DNA of 64,000 bases from Marifrigoribacter sp047730175 (GCF_047730175.1 NZ_CP159833.1:1364001-1428000), one strand, 5' to 3'; positions 34,165 through 43,519 are shown, counted from the stretch's first letter. Notes: a model not told the origin generated them from the sequence alone. A program made the numbers and translations.

Positions 34165-35711
34165 TATGCATTAGGGCGATGTTCTTTTTTTAATAAGTCA
34201 TTCACCGTTTTAACAGGATTAAAGGTAAATAAAGGAACTTCAACTAAAGCGGTATTCCAATTAGACATTGCGCCATTCCATAGACCAGGAAGTTCTAGTG
34301 CTTTTAACGGTTTTCCATCTTGTGATTTTTCAGTAATAATCCCTGAATTTGGATCTGTAAAATTTGATAAATCAAACTTATTTCCTTTATAATCCCTTAT
34401 GCCACAAACAATATCTACAGGGTTAAAATGAGTTGCTTCATTAATGATGGTTTGTTGGTGATTATCGAGGGGGTCAATTTGTGACATTTCGACAATCTGT
34501 AAAGAGGTTGTTTGACTAATTCTATCTTTTACCCAAAAAGGGCCACCTCCAGGAGCTCCAGTATTTTTTACAACACCACAGACTCTAATAGGTCGATTTA
34601 AGATCTCTAAAATTGTTTCTTTTTCAATTAATACATCTTTTATGTTCAATTCATTCCAAAGGAAAGATTTTATTTCTGCGGATAATTCTAGAGACATTTC
34701 TGTGTTATCGAGGAGTTTTATGTATGAAAACACTTTTTTCTGGACCCAAAGCATTTTACCAACCAGTACTTTTTTATAATAAGAAATTGGTTCAATATAT
34801 TCTTCAGCAACAACATTATCAATATTTTTTATAAAGATAACATCTGCATCTACTTCATTAAGGTTACTTAATAAAGCACCATGCCCTGAAGGTCTAAAAA
34901 CCAATTCTTCATTTTTATTTCTGAAAGGAGTATTATCAAAATGAACCGCAATGGTGTCTGTTTCATTTTTCTGAAATGAATATGATATATGAAACTCTTT
35001 TTTGGTCTTTTTACTAACCCTTGTTTTTATTTCATTGAATTTCTCTTTAAAAAAATTGACATGATTTTTTGAAAAAGTAAAATGTAAATAAACATCATTA
35101 CCTACTGATGCAAAATAGGCTGCTTCTAATAATTGTTCTTCAAAAGCAGTCGTAGCATATTTTTGATATTTATGAAAAGGAATTAAACCTTTAGGAAGAT
35201 TACTAAAATTAAGTCCTTTATTTCCTAACATGGTTTTTACAAATAATTGGTATCTAACTCCTTTTGTTCCATGTTTGTAATCTGGATATTTTTCACGAAT
35301 TTTTTTTCGGACATCATTAACAAAAGCAAAATCTTTATATGAATTAAAAAAAGTTTCAAGGTCTTTTTTATCACCTTCATTTAAATAGGTGCTTATGGAC
35401 TCTAATTCTGGGTTATAATCTTCTAAAAAAGAATGTAAAAACTTAAACATTCTTGTCGCAGCACCAGAGGCCGGTACAAATTTCACAATGTCTAGAGATT
35501 CCTTTTTATCTTCATAGAAACTTATTAGTTTTTGTTGATTATCTTTAGAAATAACTTCAATTCCATTACCAACAGAAGCAGAAGTTATTACTTCAACAAA
35601 AGGAATGCTATTTATAAAAGTTGCCTTTTGCTGATTAACTTTTTCTAGCGTTAAATTGTGTTGTTTTATTTGTTTAAGATCCTTTTCAGAAAAGATTAAA
35701 TTCTTTTTCAA
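34164..35711 (-). CDS. DUF4301 family protein
   Basis: A 515-residue soluble protein of the DUF4301 family, which is largely confined to Bacteroidota and has no established function. Recognisable stretches are VPASGAATRMFKFLHSF, RPSGHGALLSNLNEVDADVIFIKNIDNV and VKNTGAPGGGPFWVKD, which recall nucleotidyltransferase folds (an inference). The start is TTG at 35711 (MKKNLIFSEKDLKQ); no ATG occurs early in the frame. It is coupled to arfB by a TAATG overlap. Confidence 0.82.
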   Translation of the reverse strand: MKKNLIFSEKDLKQIKQHNLTLEKVNQQKATFINSIPFVEVITSASVGNGIEVISKDNQQKLISFYEDKKESLDIVKFVPASGAATRMFKFLHSFLEDYNPELESISTYLNEGDKKDLETFFNSYKDFAFVNDVRKKIREKYPDYKHGTKGVRYQLFVKTMLGNKGLNFSNLPKGLIPFHKYQKYATTAFEEQLLEAAYFASVGNDVYLHFTFSKNHVNFFKEKFNEIKTRVSKKTKKEFHISYSFQKNETDTIAVHFDNTPFRNKNEELVFRPSGHGALLSNLNEVDADVIFIKNIDNVVAEEYIEPISYYKKVLVGKMLWVQKKVFSYIKLLDNTEMSLELSAEIKSFLWNELNIKDVLIEKETILEILNRPIRVCGVVKNTGAPGGGPFWVKDRISQTTSLQIVEMSQIDPLDNHQQTIINEATHFNPVDIVCGIRDYKGNKFDLSNFTDPNSGIITEKSQDGKPLKALELPGLWNGAMSNWNTALVEVPLFTFNPVKTVNDLLKKEHRPNA

Positions 35712-35835
35712 TTTTCTTTTTTAATAATGAATGTTATAATAAATCCTATTATCCAAAATTAAGAAAGATTTTCTCCATATTATCAATATTATCAATTACA
35801 TTCTCGATAATATAAATTTTTAAGTTTTTTTTTAA

Positions 35836-36396
35836 TTATTTAAGCAAAGAATCTATGACTTCAACCGCTTTTTGTAGACGCTCTTTTTTTGAGCCTTTTA
35901 GTAGCACAAAAGGTCTATTATTTTTCTTTAATGAATCCTTAAATGCTAAAAACATCTCCTCTCTTTCGGTGGGCTTATCTCTTAAATCGTCTTCTTCCCA
36001 GGGCGTATCTATGTAGGTTAATAAATACATGTCGTATGTATTTTCTAGTGCGTATTTTTCGAGAAGAGGATCGCAAATTCCTTCGTAATACGCTTCAGAA
36101 TAGACTTTTGTCTCAAGTAAATCCGTATCACAAATTAAAACAGAATCTGTCTTTTGAGCTAAATCATTTTCAAGTTTCATTTGCCCTTCAGCAATAGGGA
36201 GTAAATCACCTTGAGCACAAGTTTTACGCTCATTATTCCATTTATTTTGTAAATATTCGCGTGCGTATTCTGGCACCCAAACTGAATGATAATGTCTTGC
36301 TAATTGTTTAGCAAGTGTAGTTTTTCCTGTAGATTCAGGGCCAAATAGTACAACTTTTAAGCAATTACTTTGCTGCTGTTTAAGTGTTTTTTCCAT
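35836..36396 (-). CDS. NadR-like P-loop kinase
   Basis: A 186-residue ATPase like the ribosylnicotinamide kinase domain of NadR. The Walker A is LFGPESTGKTTLAKQLARHY, followed by WVPEYAREYLQNKWNN, ICDTDLLETKVYSE and DLRDKPTEREEMF. It overlaps the pnuC stop by 40 bp, so the two are cotranslated. A transporter-kinase pair would import and trap a vitamin: nicotinamide riboside by family, but thiamine cannot be excluded given the TPP riboswitch 2.2 kb downstream. Confidence 0.85.
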   Translation of the reverse strand: MEKTLKQQQSNCLKVVLFGPESTGKTTLAKQLARHYHSVWVPEYAREYLQNKWNNERKTCAQGDLLPIAEGQMKLENDLAQKTDSVLICDTDLLETKVYSEAYYEGICDPLLEKYALENTYDMYLLTYIDTPWEEDDLRDKPTEREEMFLAFKDSLKKNNRPFVLLKGSKKERLQKAVEVIDSLLK

Positions 36397-36986
36397 GCGA
36401 GGTATCCAAATATTGCAATAAATGTAAATCCTAAGTATTGAAAGCTAGTAAACATTAACCCTTTGTGAAAATACAAAGGGACAGATATAATATCTCCAAT
36501 AATCCAAAAAATCCAATTCTCTAATTTCCTTTTTGCCATTAACCACATACCTACAAAAAAGATGGCGGTTGTTAGCGTATCTACATAGGCTAGCCAACTG
36601 GTCCATTTATCGAAAGCATTATAAACAATAAAGACGAAAAGTAAGGTGGAAAAAAAGATTCCGATTGAAATTTTCTTTTCTTTAGAATTTATACGGGTGA
36701 TTGGAGTAGTTTGATCATTGGTTTTATGTGTCCAAATATACCAACCATAGAGGCTCATGATAAAATAATACCCATTAATCATCATGTCTCCTAGTAATTC
36801 CCATTTCAGTAATAAATACACAAAAATTATAGTACTTAACATTCCTGTTGGGAATACGAAAATGTGATTCTTTTTTGAAAACCAAACCGATAAAAAACCA
36901 AAAAAAACAGCGACGATTTCTAATACAATATCCATCGTATTATACGTTGCATATTGTTCGAAAAGGAAATCAAAAATTTGATTCAT
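36357..36986 (-). CDS. pnuC: PnuC-family vitamin transporter
   Basis: A 209-residue inner-membrane protein with about 7 hydrophobic helices and PnuC signatures (AVFFGFLSVWFSKKNHIFVFPTG, MSLYGWYIWTHK, WLAYVDTLTTAIFFVGMWLMA, NWIFWIIGDIISVPLYF). PnuC-type proteins carry nicotinamide riboside or, in some Bacteroidota, thiamine. The neighbouring NadR-like kinase favours nicotinamide riboside, while the nearby TPP-controlled receptor keeps thiamine possible. It is 20 bp from the YugP gene upstream. Confidence 0.88.
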   Translation of the reverse strand: MNQIFDFLFEQYATYNTMDIVLEIVAVFFGFLSVWFSKKNHIFVFPTGMLSTIIFVYLLLKWELLGDMMINGYYFIMSLYGWYIWTHKTNDQTTPITRINSKEKKISIGIFFSTLLFVFIVYNAFDKWTSWLAYVDTLTTAIFFVGMWLMAKRKLENWIFWIIGDIISVPLYFHKGLMFTSFQYLGFTFIAIFGYLAWKKHLNSSKVIA

Positions 36987-37006
36987 AATTTAAAAGGAAT
37001 GTTTAA

Positions 37007-37696
37007 TTATCTTCTTCCCATAAACATACTGATAAAATAAAGTAAGGTTGCTAATGACCCTAAGGCCGCTACAACATAGGTTCTTGCCGCCCATTTTAAA
37101 GCATCTTCTGCGCCAGCATATTCTTGCTGAGTAACCATGTTATTAGCTTCTAGCCAAACGAGTGCTCTTTTACTAGCATCAAACTCTACGGGAAGTGTAA
37201 TGAAAGTAAATAAAGTTGTTACTGCAAATAGTATGATTCCTATTAAAAATATACCATTTCCTATAGCAGACCCTGTAAAAGATAAGACTAATCCTGCCAT
37301 AATGACAAAGTTCGACATCTTACTAGAAACCCCAACTGCTGGAACAATCTTAGAACGTAATTGTAACCAAGAATACGCTGTTGCATGTTGTACAGCATGT
37401 CCACATTCGTGAGCAGCAACAGCAGCTGCAGCTGCATTTCTTTGAGAATATACTCCTTCACTTAAGTTTACTGTTTTGTTTGCTGGATTATAATGATCTG
37501 TAAGCATTCCTTTTACAGAAATCACCTTAACATCAGTAATGCCATTGTCTGAGAGCATTCGCTCTGCTATTTCTTTTCCACTTAATCCATTTTGAAGATG
37601 AACTTGTGAGTACTTCTTAAACTTACTTTTAAGAGTATTACTCACATACATACTCACTAAAAAAATGGCTCCTGCAATTATATAATATCCAATCAT
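37007..37696 (-). CDS. YugP-type membrane zinc metallopeptidase
   Basis: A 229-residue protein of the DUF/neutral zinc metallopeptidase (YugP) family. It has an N-terminal membrane anchor (about 3-19), the HEXXH-type motif HECGH at residues 96-100 preceded by an Ala-rich helix, and two to three further TM helices in the C-terminal half ending LLYFISMFMGRR. The physiological substrate is unknown. It lies between leuS and pnuC on the same strand. Confidence 0.9.
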   Translation of the reverse strand: MIGYYIIAGAIFLVSMYVSNTLKSKFKKYSQVHLQNGLSGKEIAERMLSDNGITDVKVISVKGMLTDHYNPANKTVNLSEGVYSQRNAAAAAVAAHECGHAVQHATAYSWLQLRSKIVPAVGVSSKMSNFVIMAGLVLSFTGSAIGNGIFLIGIILFAVTTLFTFITLPVEFDASKRALVWLEANNMVTQQEYAGAEDALKWAARTYVVAALGSLATLLYFISMFMGRR

Positions 37697-37744
37697 CGTT
37701 TTTATTATTTATGTAATTTATATCAAAATCTATGCAAAAACGGA

Positions 37745-40612
37745 TTAGCCTACAATATTGACAATTTTACCTGGAACTACGATTACTTTTTTAGGTGTTC
37801 TTCCCTCTAAATAATGAATTGTTTTTTCATGAGCCATCACTGCAGCTTCAATTTCATCTTTCGATAAACTTAAAGGCAAGTCTAATGTAAATCTCATTTT
37901 ACCATTAAACGAAATCGGATATTTTTTAGCGTCTTCTACTAGATGTTTTTTATCAAAAATTGGAAAATTAGCTGTCGAAATACTATCGTTATTTTCTAAT
38001 TTACTCCATAGCTCTTCAGCGATATGAGGTGCGTATGGAGAAAGTAGCACCACTAAAGGTTCTAAAATTTCTTTTTGAGTACATTTTTGAACTGTAAGTT
38101 CATTTACAGCAATCATAAATGTAGAAACAGAGGTGTTAAATGAGAAATTCTCTATGTCTTCTGTTACTTTTTTAATGGTTTTATGTACTGTTTTTAAACT
38201 CTCTTTTGAAGCTGTTTCATTCGTTACATTAAATGATTCATCAGTTCCTGAATGAAATAAACGCCATGTTTTCTTTAAGAAGGAATGCACTCCTGTAATT
38301 CCAGCCATATTCCATGGTTTGGCTTGCTCTAAAGGGCCTAAAAACATTTCGTACATACGTAGTGTATCCGCTCCATATTCTTCACAAATAAAATCTGGAT
38401 TGACTACATTATATTTTGACTTAGACATTTTCTCAACTTCACGAGTGACTTTAAATGTACCATCATCTTCGGTGATGAATTCAGCATCTTTAAAATCTTT
38501 ACGCCACTTTTTAAATGCTTCTATATCTAATTCATTTGAAAGATTTACAAAAGAAACATCTGTATGAATAGGTTGAATATTTTTACCTTCAATTTTTGAT
38601 TTAGAAACAAATTTATTTTCACCATCTATACGGTTTACAAAGGCACTTTCCCCCAAGATCATTCCTTGATTGATCAACTTTTTGAAAGGTTCATCAACAT
38701 TAACAAACCCTCTGTCGTGTAAAAACTTCACCCAAAAGCGGCTGTATAATAAATGTCCTGTAGCATGTTCACTACCACCAATATATAAATCGACATTTCC
38801 CCAATAATTCATGGCTTCTTTTGAAGCAAACTCAGTTTCATTTTGGGCATCCATATATCTAAAGAAATACCAACTGGACCCAGCCCAACCTGGCATCGTA
38901 TTCAGTTCTAATGGATAAATGCCTTTGGTGGTACTTAGGTTTTCATTGGATACAACTTCATTGGTATTGGTGTCCCAAGCCCATACATCGGCACGTCCTA
39001 AAGGTGGTTCTCCAGTTTCAGTTGGAAGGTATTTTTCTACCTCTGGTAAACGAATTGGAAGGTGGGCTGAATCAATCATTTGTGGCAGTCCATCTTTATA
39101 ATACACTGGAAAAGGTTCTCCCCAATAACGTTGTCTAGAGAATACTGCATCACGTAAACGATAATTTATTTTTTTCTCACCCCAGCCTAATTTTTCAAGT
39201 TCAGAAATTACTTTTTCAGTAGCTTCTTTATATCCCAGGCCATTAATAAAATCACTATTTGCAATAATTGTCGCTTCTTTGTTAGTATAAGCTTCTTCAG
39301 AAATATCAATTCCTTCAAAAATATTATTGATTGGAATATCAAAATTCTTGGCAAAATCATAATCTCTTTGATCTCCACAAGGTACTGCCATTACAGCTCC
39401 AGTTCCATAGCCAGCTAACACATAATCTCCAATCCAAATAGGAATAGGCTCTTTTGTAAAAGGATGCTTTGCATAAGCACCTGTAAAAACTCCAGAAATA
39501 TTTTTCACATCAGCCATGCGTTCTCTTTCACTTTTTTTAGCAGTGGAAGAGATGTATTTTGAAACTTCAAAACGTTGTTCGAGGGTGGTAATTTTATCGA
39601 CTAATTCATGTTCGGGAGCTAGCGTCATAAATGTTGCGCCAAAAATAGTATCTGGGCGTGTTGTAAATACATCGATTACAGCTCCATGTAATTTATCTTC
39701 TTTTGTAATTACTTTAAACTTAACGGAAGCACCAACAGATTTTCCAATCCAATTACGCTGTGTTTCTTTTAAAGATTCACTGCAATCGATAGTTTCAAGC
39801 CCACCTAATAATCGTTCAGCATATTCAGAAATACGCATGCTCCATTGGGTCATTTTTTTGCGAACTACAGGAAATCCACCACGTTCTGAAACTCCATTTA
39901 CAATCTCATCATTTGCTAATACGGTTCCTAATTGAGCACACCAATTAACTTCGGTTTCCGCTAGGTAAGCCAAACGGTATTTAAGTAATATTTTTTCTTG
40001 TTTATCTTCTGAATATGAATTCCATTTTTCAGCAGTAAACTTGCTTATTTTCATTTCACAAGCAGCATTTACACCTATATTTCCTTCTTCCTCAAACATC
40101 TTTATTAATTCTGAAATCGGAAATGCTTTTTCATGACCTTTACAGTACCAAGATTCAAATAATTGAATAAAAATCCATTGGGTCCATTTATAGTAATCTG
40201 GACTTGACGTTCTAACTTCACGACTCCAATCGAATGAAAAACCAATTCTATCTAGTTGTTCTCTATAGCGAGAAATGTTTGTCTCAGTCGTTTTTCGAGG
40301 ATGTTGCCCAGTTTGAATTGCGTATTGTTCCGCAGGAAGCCCAAAGGAATCATATCCTTGAGGATGCAATACATTAAACCCTTGGTGTCTTTTATAACGA
40401 GCATAAATATCACTTGCGATATATCCTAAAGGATGTCCAACATGTAATCCAGCTCCCGAAGGATAAGGAAACATATCCAAAATATAATATTTTGGTTTAT
40501 CACTATTCCCTTCGACTCCGCTCAGGACAGGGTTTTCGGCTTTAAATGTTTGATTTTCTGCCCAATATTTTTGCCACTTTTGTTCTATATCGTTAAAATG
40601 ATATTTGCTCAT
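37745..40612 (-). CDS. leuS: Leucyl-tRNA synthetase, with a short repeat-derived insert
   Basis: Charges tRNA-Leu. The start is taken at 40612 (MSKYHFNDIEQKWQKYWAEN), since a -7 promoter box lies at 40634-40641 and the usual LeuRS N-terminus begins here. Visible motifs are HIGH as HVGH in FPYPSGAGLHVGHPLG, the editing domain (TTRPDTIFGATFM, TGAVMAVPCGDQRD), and KMSKS in KMSKSKYNVVNPD. The product has about 955 residues. Residues about 28-35 (PVLSGVEG) are encoded by a copy of the interspersed-repeat core and interrupt an otherwise conserved AEN...SDKPKYY stretch. Confidence 0.96.
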   Translation of the reverse strand: MSKYHFNDIEQKWQKYWAENQTFKAENPVLSGVEGNSDKPKYYILDMFPYPSGAGLHVGHPLGYIASDIYARYKRHQGFNVLHPQGYDSFGLPAEQYAIQTGQHPRKTTETNISRYREQLDRIGFSFDWSREVRTSSPDYYKWTQWIFIQLFESWYCKGHEKAFPISELIKMFEEEGNIGVNAACEMKISKFTAEKWNSYSEDKQEKILLKYRLAYLAETEVNWCAQLGTVLANDEIVNGVSERGGFPVVRKKMTQWSMRISEYAERLLGGLETIDCSESLKETQRNWIGKSVGASVKFKVITKEDKLHGAVIDVFTTRPDTIFGATFMTLAPEHELVDKITTLEQRFEVSKYISSTAKKSERERMADVKNISGVFTGAYAKHPFTKEPIPIWIGDYVLAGYGTGAVMAVPCGDQRDYDFAKNFDIPINNIFEGIDISEEAYTNKEATIIANSDFINGLGYKEATEKVISELEKLGWGEKKINYRLRDAVFSRQRYWGEPFPVYYKDGLPQMIDSAHLPIRLPEVEKYLPTETGEPPLGRADVWAWDTNTNEVVSNENLSTTKGIYPLELNTMPGWAGSSWYFFRYMDAQNETEFASKEAMNYWGNVDLYIGGSEHATGHLLYSRFWVKFLHDRGFVNVDEPFKKLINQGMILGESAFVNRIDGENKFVSKSKIEGKNIQPIHTDVSFVNLSNELDIEAFKKWRKDFKDAEFITEDDGTFKVTREVEKMSKSKYNVVNPDFICEEYGADTLRMYEMFLGPLEQAKPWNMAGITGVHSFLKKTWRLFHSGTDESFNVTNETASKESLKTVHKTIKKVTEDIENFSFNTSVSTFMIAVNELTVQKCTQKEILEPLVVLLSPYAPHIAEELWSKLENNDSISTANFPIFDKKHLVEDAKKYPISFNGKMRFTLDLPLSLSKDEIEAAVMAHEKTIHYLEGRTPKKVIVVPGKIVNIVG
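40506..40535. repeat. Repeat core inside the leuS coding sequence
   Basis: CTTCGACTCCGCTCAG with short flanks (TTCC on the left, GACAGGG on the right) matches the core of repeat units at 24801-24853 (CTTCGACTTCGCTCAG) and 26895-26944 (CTTCGACTTAGCTCAG). On the leuS strand it reads in frame as PVLSGVEG. Confidence 0.75.
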
Positions 40613-40633
40613 GAGATTCTTTTCTGTAGAAGG

Positions 40634-40641
40634 CAAATTTA
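40634..40641 (-). promoter_or_regulatory. -7 element (TAAATTTG) of leuS
   Basis: TAAATTTG on the minus strand, 21 bp before the leuS ATG at 40612. It supports that start over the in-frame ATG at 40636. A -33 box is not evident. Confidence 0.5.
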
Positions 40642-40741
40642 AACTTATTATAACAAATTCGAAAATTTATACGTTGTAACTAATTATATGGTTTGTAGAA
40701 TATTTCATTGTATTTTTACCACCTCAATTTAATTTTAAAAT

Positions 40742-41620
40742 ATGGCATCTTCTTTTGAAAAATACCAAAAACGCAGACTAATTTCCTCTTACTTTTCAGT
40801 GGTTTTAAGTATCTCTTTAGTGTTGTTTTTGTTAGGTTTATTAGGACTTTTGGTGTTGAATACGAAAAAAGTGGCAGACCATTTTAAAGAAAAGATTGCC
40901 TTAACAATTTATTTAAAAGATAGTGCCAAAGAAGTTGAAATTACACAACTAAAACAAAGTTTAGCATTAGCGGAGTATACAAAATCAGCTGAATTTATTT
41001 CAAAAGAAGAAGCTGCCGAAGAACACGGTGAAACGATAGGCGAAAATTTTATGGAGTTTTTAGGGTATAACCCTTTACAAAATAGCATTGATGTTTATTT
41101 ATTAGCAGATTATGTTTCTTCAGCTAAATTGGAAGAAATAACGAATGAAATCAGCACAAAAGACTTTGTTGAAGAAATCGTCTATGACAAACCTTTAATA
41201 GCATTATTAAATGATAATGTGAAAAAGATCAGTTTTTGGGTATTAGTAATTAGTGCCATATTTACTTTAATAGCGGTGCTTTTAATAAATAGTTCGATTA
41301 GGCTTTCGGTATATGCAAAACGTTTTACGATAAAAACCATGCAAATGGTGGGCGCTACTAAAAAATTTATACGAAGACCTTTTATATGGAAAAGCGTACG
41401 TTTAGGAATATTAGGCTCCATATTAGCCATGATTGGAATGGCTGTTGTTTTGTATTTTCTTGATAAAAATTTTACGGAACTTCAATTAGTAGAAGATAAA
41501 GTTTTATTGACAGCATTGTTTGCTTTTATATTTTTGATGGGCGTTTTTATTACTTGGATAAGTACATTTTTCGCTACACAACGATTTTTGAATCTTAGAA
41601 CCGATGAACTTTATTATTAA
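40742..41620 (+). CDS. ftsX: Cell division protein FtsX
   Basis: The permease-like partner of FtsE that regulates peptidoglycan hydrolases at the septum. The 292 residues comprise TM1 (about 18-40), an extracytoplasmic domain with VADHFKEKIALTIYLKD and EAAEEHGETIGENFMEFLGYNPL, and three C-terminal TM helices (about 168-290) with SVYAKRFTIKTMQMVGATKKFIRRPF between them. ftsE is not adjacent, as is common in Bacteroidota. It is followed by DUF3098, uppP and truB on the same strand. Confidence 0.95.
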   Translation: MASSFEKYQKRRLISSYFSVVLSISLVLFLLGLLGLLVLNTKKVADHFKEKIALTIYLKDSAKEVEITQLKQSLALAEYTKSAEFISKEEAAEEHGETIGENFMEFLGYNPLQNSIDVYLLADYVSSAKLEEITNEISTKDFVEEIVYDKPLIALLNDNVKKISFWVLVISAIFTLIAVLLINSSIRLSVYAKRFTIKTMQMVGATKKFIRRPFIWKSVRLGILGSILAMIGMAVVLYFLDKNFTELQLVEDKVLLTALFAFIFLMGVFITWISTFFATQRFLNLRTDELYY

Positions 41621-41742
41621 TAATTAAAAATAAAAATTTACCTTGTGCCTGCCTAAATTGTAGGTTGCTACTTCAGAGTAAATGGCTCAGCTAACTGTAA
41701 ATAATCAAGTAGTTTATATAGAGCTTTAGAAAAATTAAAAGA

Positions 41743-41760
41743 TACCCGCCTTCGCAGGTA
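41743..41760. repeat. Hairpin (repeat-like) just before the DUF3098 gene
   Basis: TACCCGCCTTCGCAGGTA folds as UACC-C-GC / GC-A-GGUA with a CUUC loop and one mismatch, and ends 5 nt before the ATG. Its composition resembles short interspersed repeats rather than the surrounding AT-rich DNA. A second imperfect hairpin (CCTGC...GTAGG) lies about 90 bp upstream, near 41648-41664. Confidence 0.4.
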
Positions 41761-41765
41761 ATATT

Positions 41766-42023
41766 ATGGGAGAACAAAAACGGAAAGAAGAAACGAAATT
41801 CGAGTTTATTTTTCAACGTAAAAACTATAGGTTTATGCTTATAGGTCTTGCTTTTATTGCCGTAGGTTTTATCCTTATGGCAGGAGGAGGAAGTGATGAC
41901 CCCAATGTTTTTAATCCTGAAATCTATAGTTGGAGACGTATTCGATTAGCTCCAGCACTTATCTTAATAGGTTTTGGTATTGAAGTCTATGCTATATTAT
42001 TAAATCCCAACAAAAAAAAATAA
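41766..42023 (+). CDS. DUF3098 small membrane protein
   Basis: An 85-residue protein with two hydrophobic helices (FMLIGLAFIAVGFILMAGGG and APALILIGFGIEVYAILL) joined by a loop with DDPNVFNPEIYSWRRIR. It fits the Bacteroidota DUF3098 family normally found between ftsX and uppP. Its position suggests a cell-envelope role. It ends 6 bp before the uppP ATG. Confidence 0.88.
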   Translation: MGEQKRKEETKFEFIFQRKNYRFMLIGLAFIAVGFILMAGGGSDDPNVFNPEIYSWRRIRLAPALILIGFGIEVYAILLNPNKKK

Positions 42024-42029
42024 GCTATA

Positions 42030-42824
42030 ATGGATAGTATTGAAGCAATTATCCTTGGAATAATTCAGGGATTTACTGAATTTCTTCCCGTATCATCAAG
42101 TGGACATTTAGAAATTGGAAAAGCTATTTTAGGAGACACCTCTGTTCCTGAAGAAAGTCTTCTTTTTACTGTTGTTTTACATTTTGCAACCGCCTTAAGT
42201 ACCTTAGTGGTTTTTAGAAAAGATGTCTGGGAACTTCTAAGCGGATTATTAAAGTTTAAATGGAATAGTGAAACGAAATTTTCTTTAAAAATCATTATTT
42301 CAATGCTTCCTGCTGTTATTATAGGCTTGTTATTTGAAGAACAATTAGAAGCTTTTTTTGGAGGAAACATAGCTTTCGTTGGCGCTATGTTAATCGTAAC
42401 TGCGGTCTTATTATTTCTTGCAGATCGTTCTAAAAATACAGGAAAAAAAGTTAGTTATAAAAATGCTTTTATAATAGGGATCTCTCAAGCAATAGCAATG
42501 TTACCTGGAATTTCTCGAAGTGGTGCAACTATTTCCACTTCTGTTTTATTAGGAAATGATAAAAGTAAAGCAGCTCGATTTTCTTTTTTGATGGTAGTCC
42601 CTTTAATCTTCGGAAAAATTGGAAAAGATATTATTGGAGGTGAATTAACAACAGATGCAATCAACTTTTCAACCTTAGGCTTAGGATTTATAGCCGCATT
42701 TATAAGTGGATTAGTTGCCTGTACTTGGATGATTTCTCTTGTGAAAAAAAGCAAACTTATCTATTTTGCCATCTATTGTTTAGTGGTCGGTATTATCGCT
42801 ATTTCAGTAGGACTATACAATTAA
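42030..42824 (+). CDS. uppP: Undecaprenyl-diphosphatase UppP (BacA)
   Basis: Recycles undecaprenyl pyrophosphate for peptidoglycan and other glycans. The active-site motifs IQGFTEFLPVSSSGHLEI (about residues 12-29) and ALPGISRSGATI-like AMLPGISRSGATISTSVLLG (about 150-170) are present in a 264-residue polytopic protein. It lies 6 bp after DUF3098 and 1 bp before truB. Confidence 0.96.
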   Translation: MDSIEAIILGIIQGFTEFLPVSSSGHLEIGKAILGDTSVPEESLLFTVVLHFATALSTLVVFRKDVWELLSGLLKFKWNSETKFSLKIIISMLPAVIIGLLFEEQLEAFFGGNIAFVGAMLIVTAVLLFLADRSKNTGKKVSYKNAFIIGISQAIAMLPGISRSGATISTSVLLGNDKSKAARFSFLMVVPLIFGKIGKDIIGGELTTDAINFSTLGLGFIAAFISGLVACTWMISLVKKSKLIYFAIYCLVVGIIAISVGLYN

Positions 42825-42825
42825 A

Positions 42826-43518
42826 ATGAACTCAGTAGAAGCATATAAAGAAGGTAAAGTTTTACTAATTGATAAGCCATTAAATTGGACTTCTTTTCAA
42901 GTGGTTAATAAATTGCGCTGGTTAATACGAATGCAATTCAAACTTAAAAAAATTAAAGTAGGGCATGCAGGGACTTTAGATCCATTAGCGACGGGTTTAT
43001 TGATTCTATGTACCGGAAAGTTTACTAAACAAATTGAAACCTATCAAGCACAAGAAAAGGAATATACAGGCACCATCACTTTAGGTGCAACCACACCGAG
43101 TTATGATTTAGAATCTGAGATTGATCAGACTTTTGATACCTCTACTATTACTTCCGAAGACATTCAAAATGCAAGACATCAATTTATTGGTGAAATTCAA
43201 CAACAGCCTCCAATTTTTTCAGCTTTAAAAAAGGACGGAAAGCGACTGTATGAATATGCTAGAGCAGGTGAAGAAGTTGAAATTCCGAAGCGTACCATTA
43301 CTATTTCAGAATTTGAAATCACAAATATTGATTTGCCAAATGTAGCATTTAGAGTAGTTTGTAGCAAAGGAACTTACATTCGATCTTTAGCACATGATTT
43401 TGGAATCGCTTTAAAAAATGGCGCACATCTTTCAGGTTTACGCAGAACTAAAATTGGTAAATATTCAGTTGATAACGCCATCTCTATTGAAGAATTTGAG
43501 GCTCAACTTAAAGAGTAA
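42826..43518 (+). CDS. truB: tRNA pseudouridine(55) synthase TruB
   Basis: Forms pseudouridine 55 in the T-loop of tRNAs. The catalytic Asp is Asp52 in VGHAGTLDPLATGLLILCTG; KPLNWTSFQVVNK, PPIFSALKKDGKRLYEYAR and SKGTYIRSLAHDFG are the other motifs. The protein has 230 residues and lacks a C-terminal PUA domain, as in shorter TruB forms. It is the last gene of the ftsX-DUF3098-uppP-truB run. Confidence 0.95.
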   Translation: MNSVEAYKEGKVLLIDKPLNWTSFQVVNKLRWLIRMQFKLKKIKVGHAGTLDPLATGLLILCTGKFTKQIETYQAQEKEYTGTITLGATTPSYDLESEIDQTFDTSTITSEDIQNARHQFIGEIQQQPPIFSALKKDGKRLYEYARAGEEVEIPKRTITISEFEITNIDLPNVAFRVVCSKGTYIRSLAHDFGIALKNGAHLSGLRRTKIGKYSVDNAISIEEFEAQLKE

Positions 43519-43519
43519 G

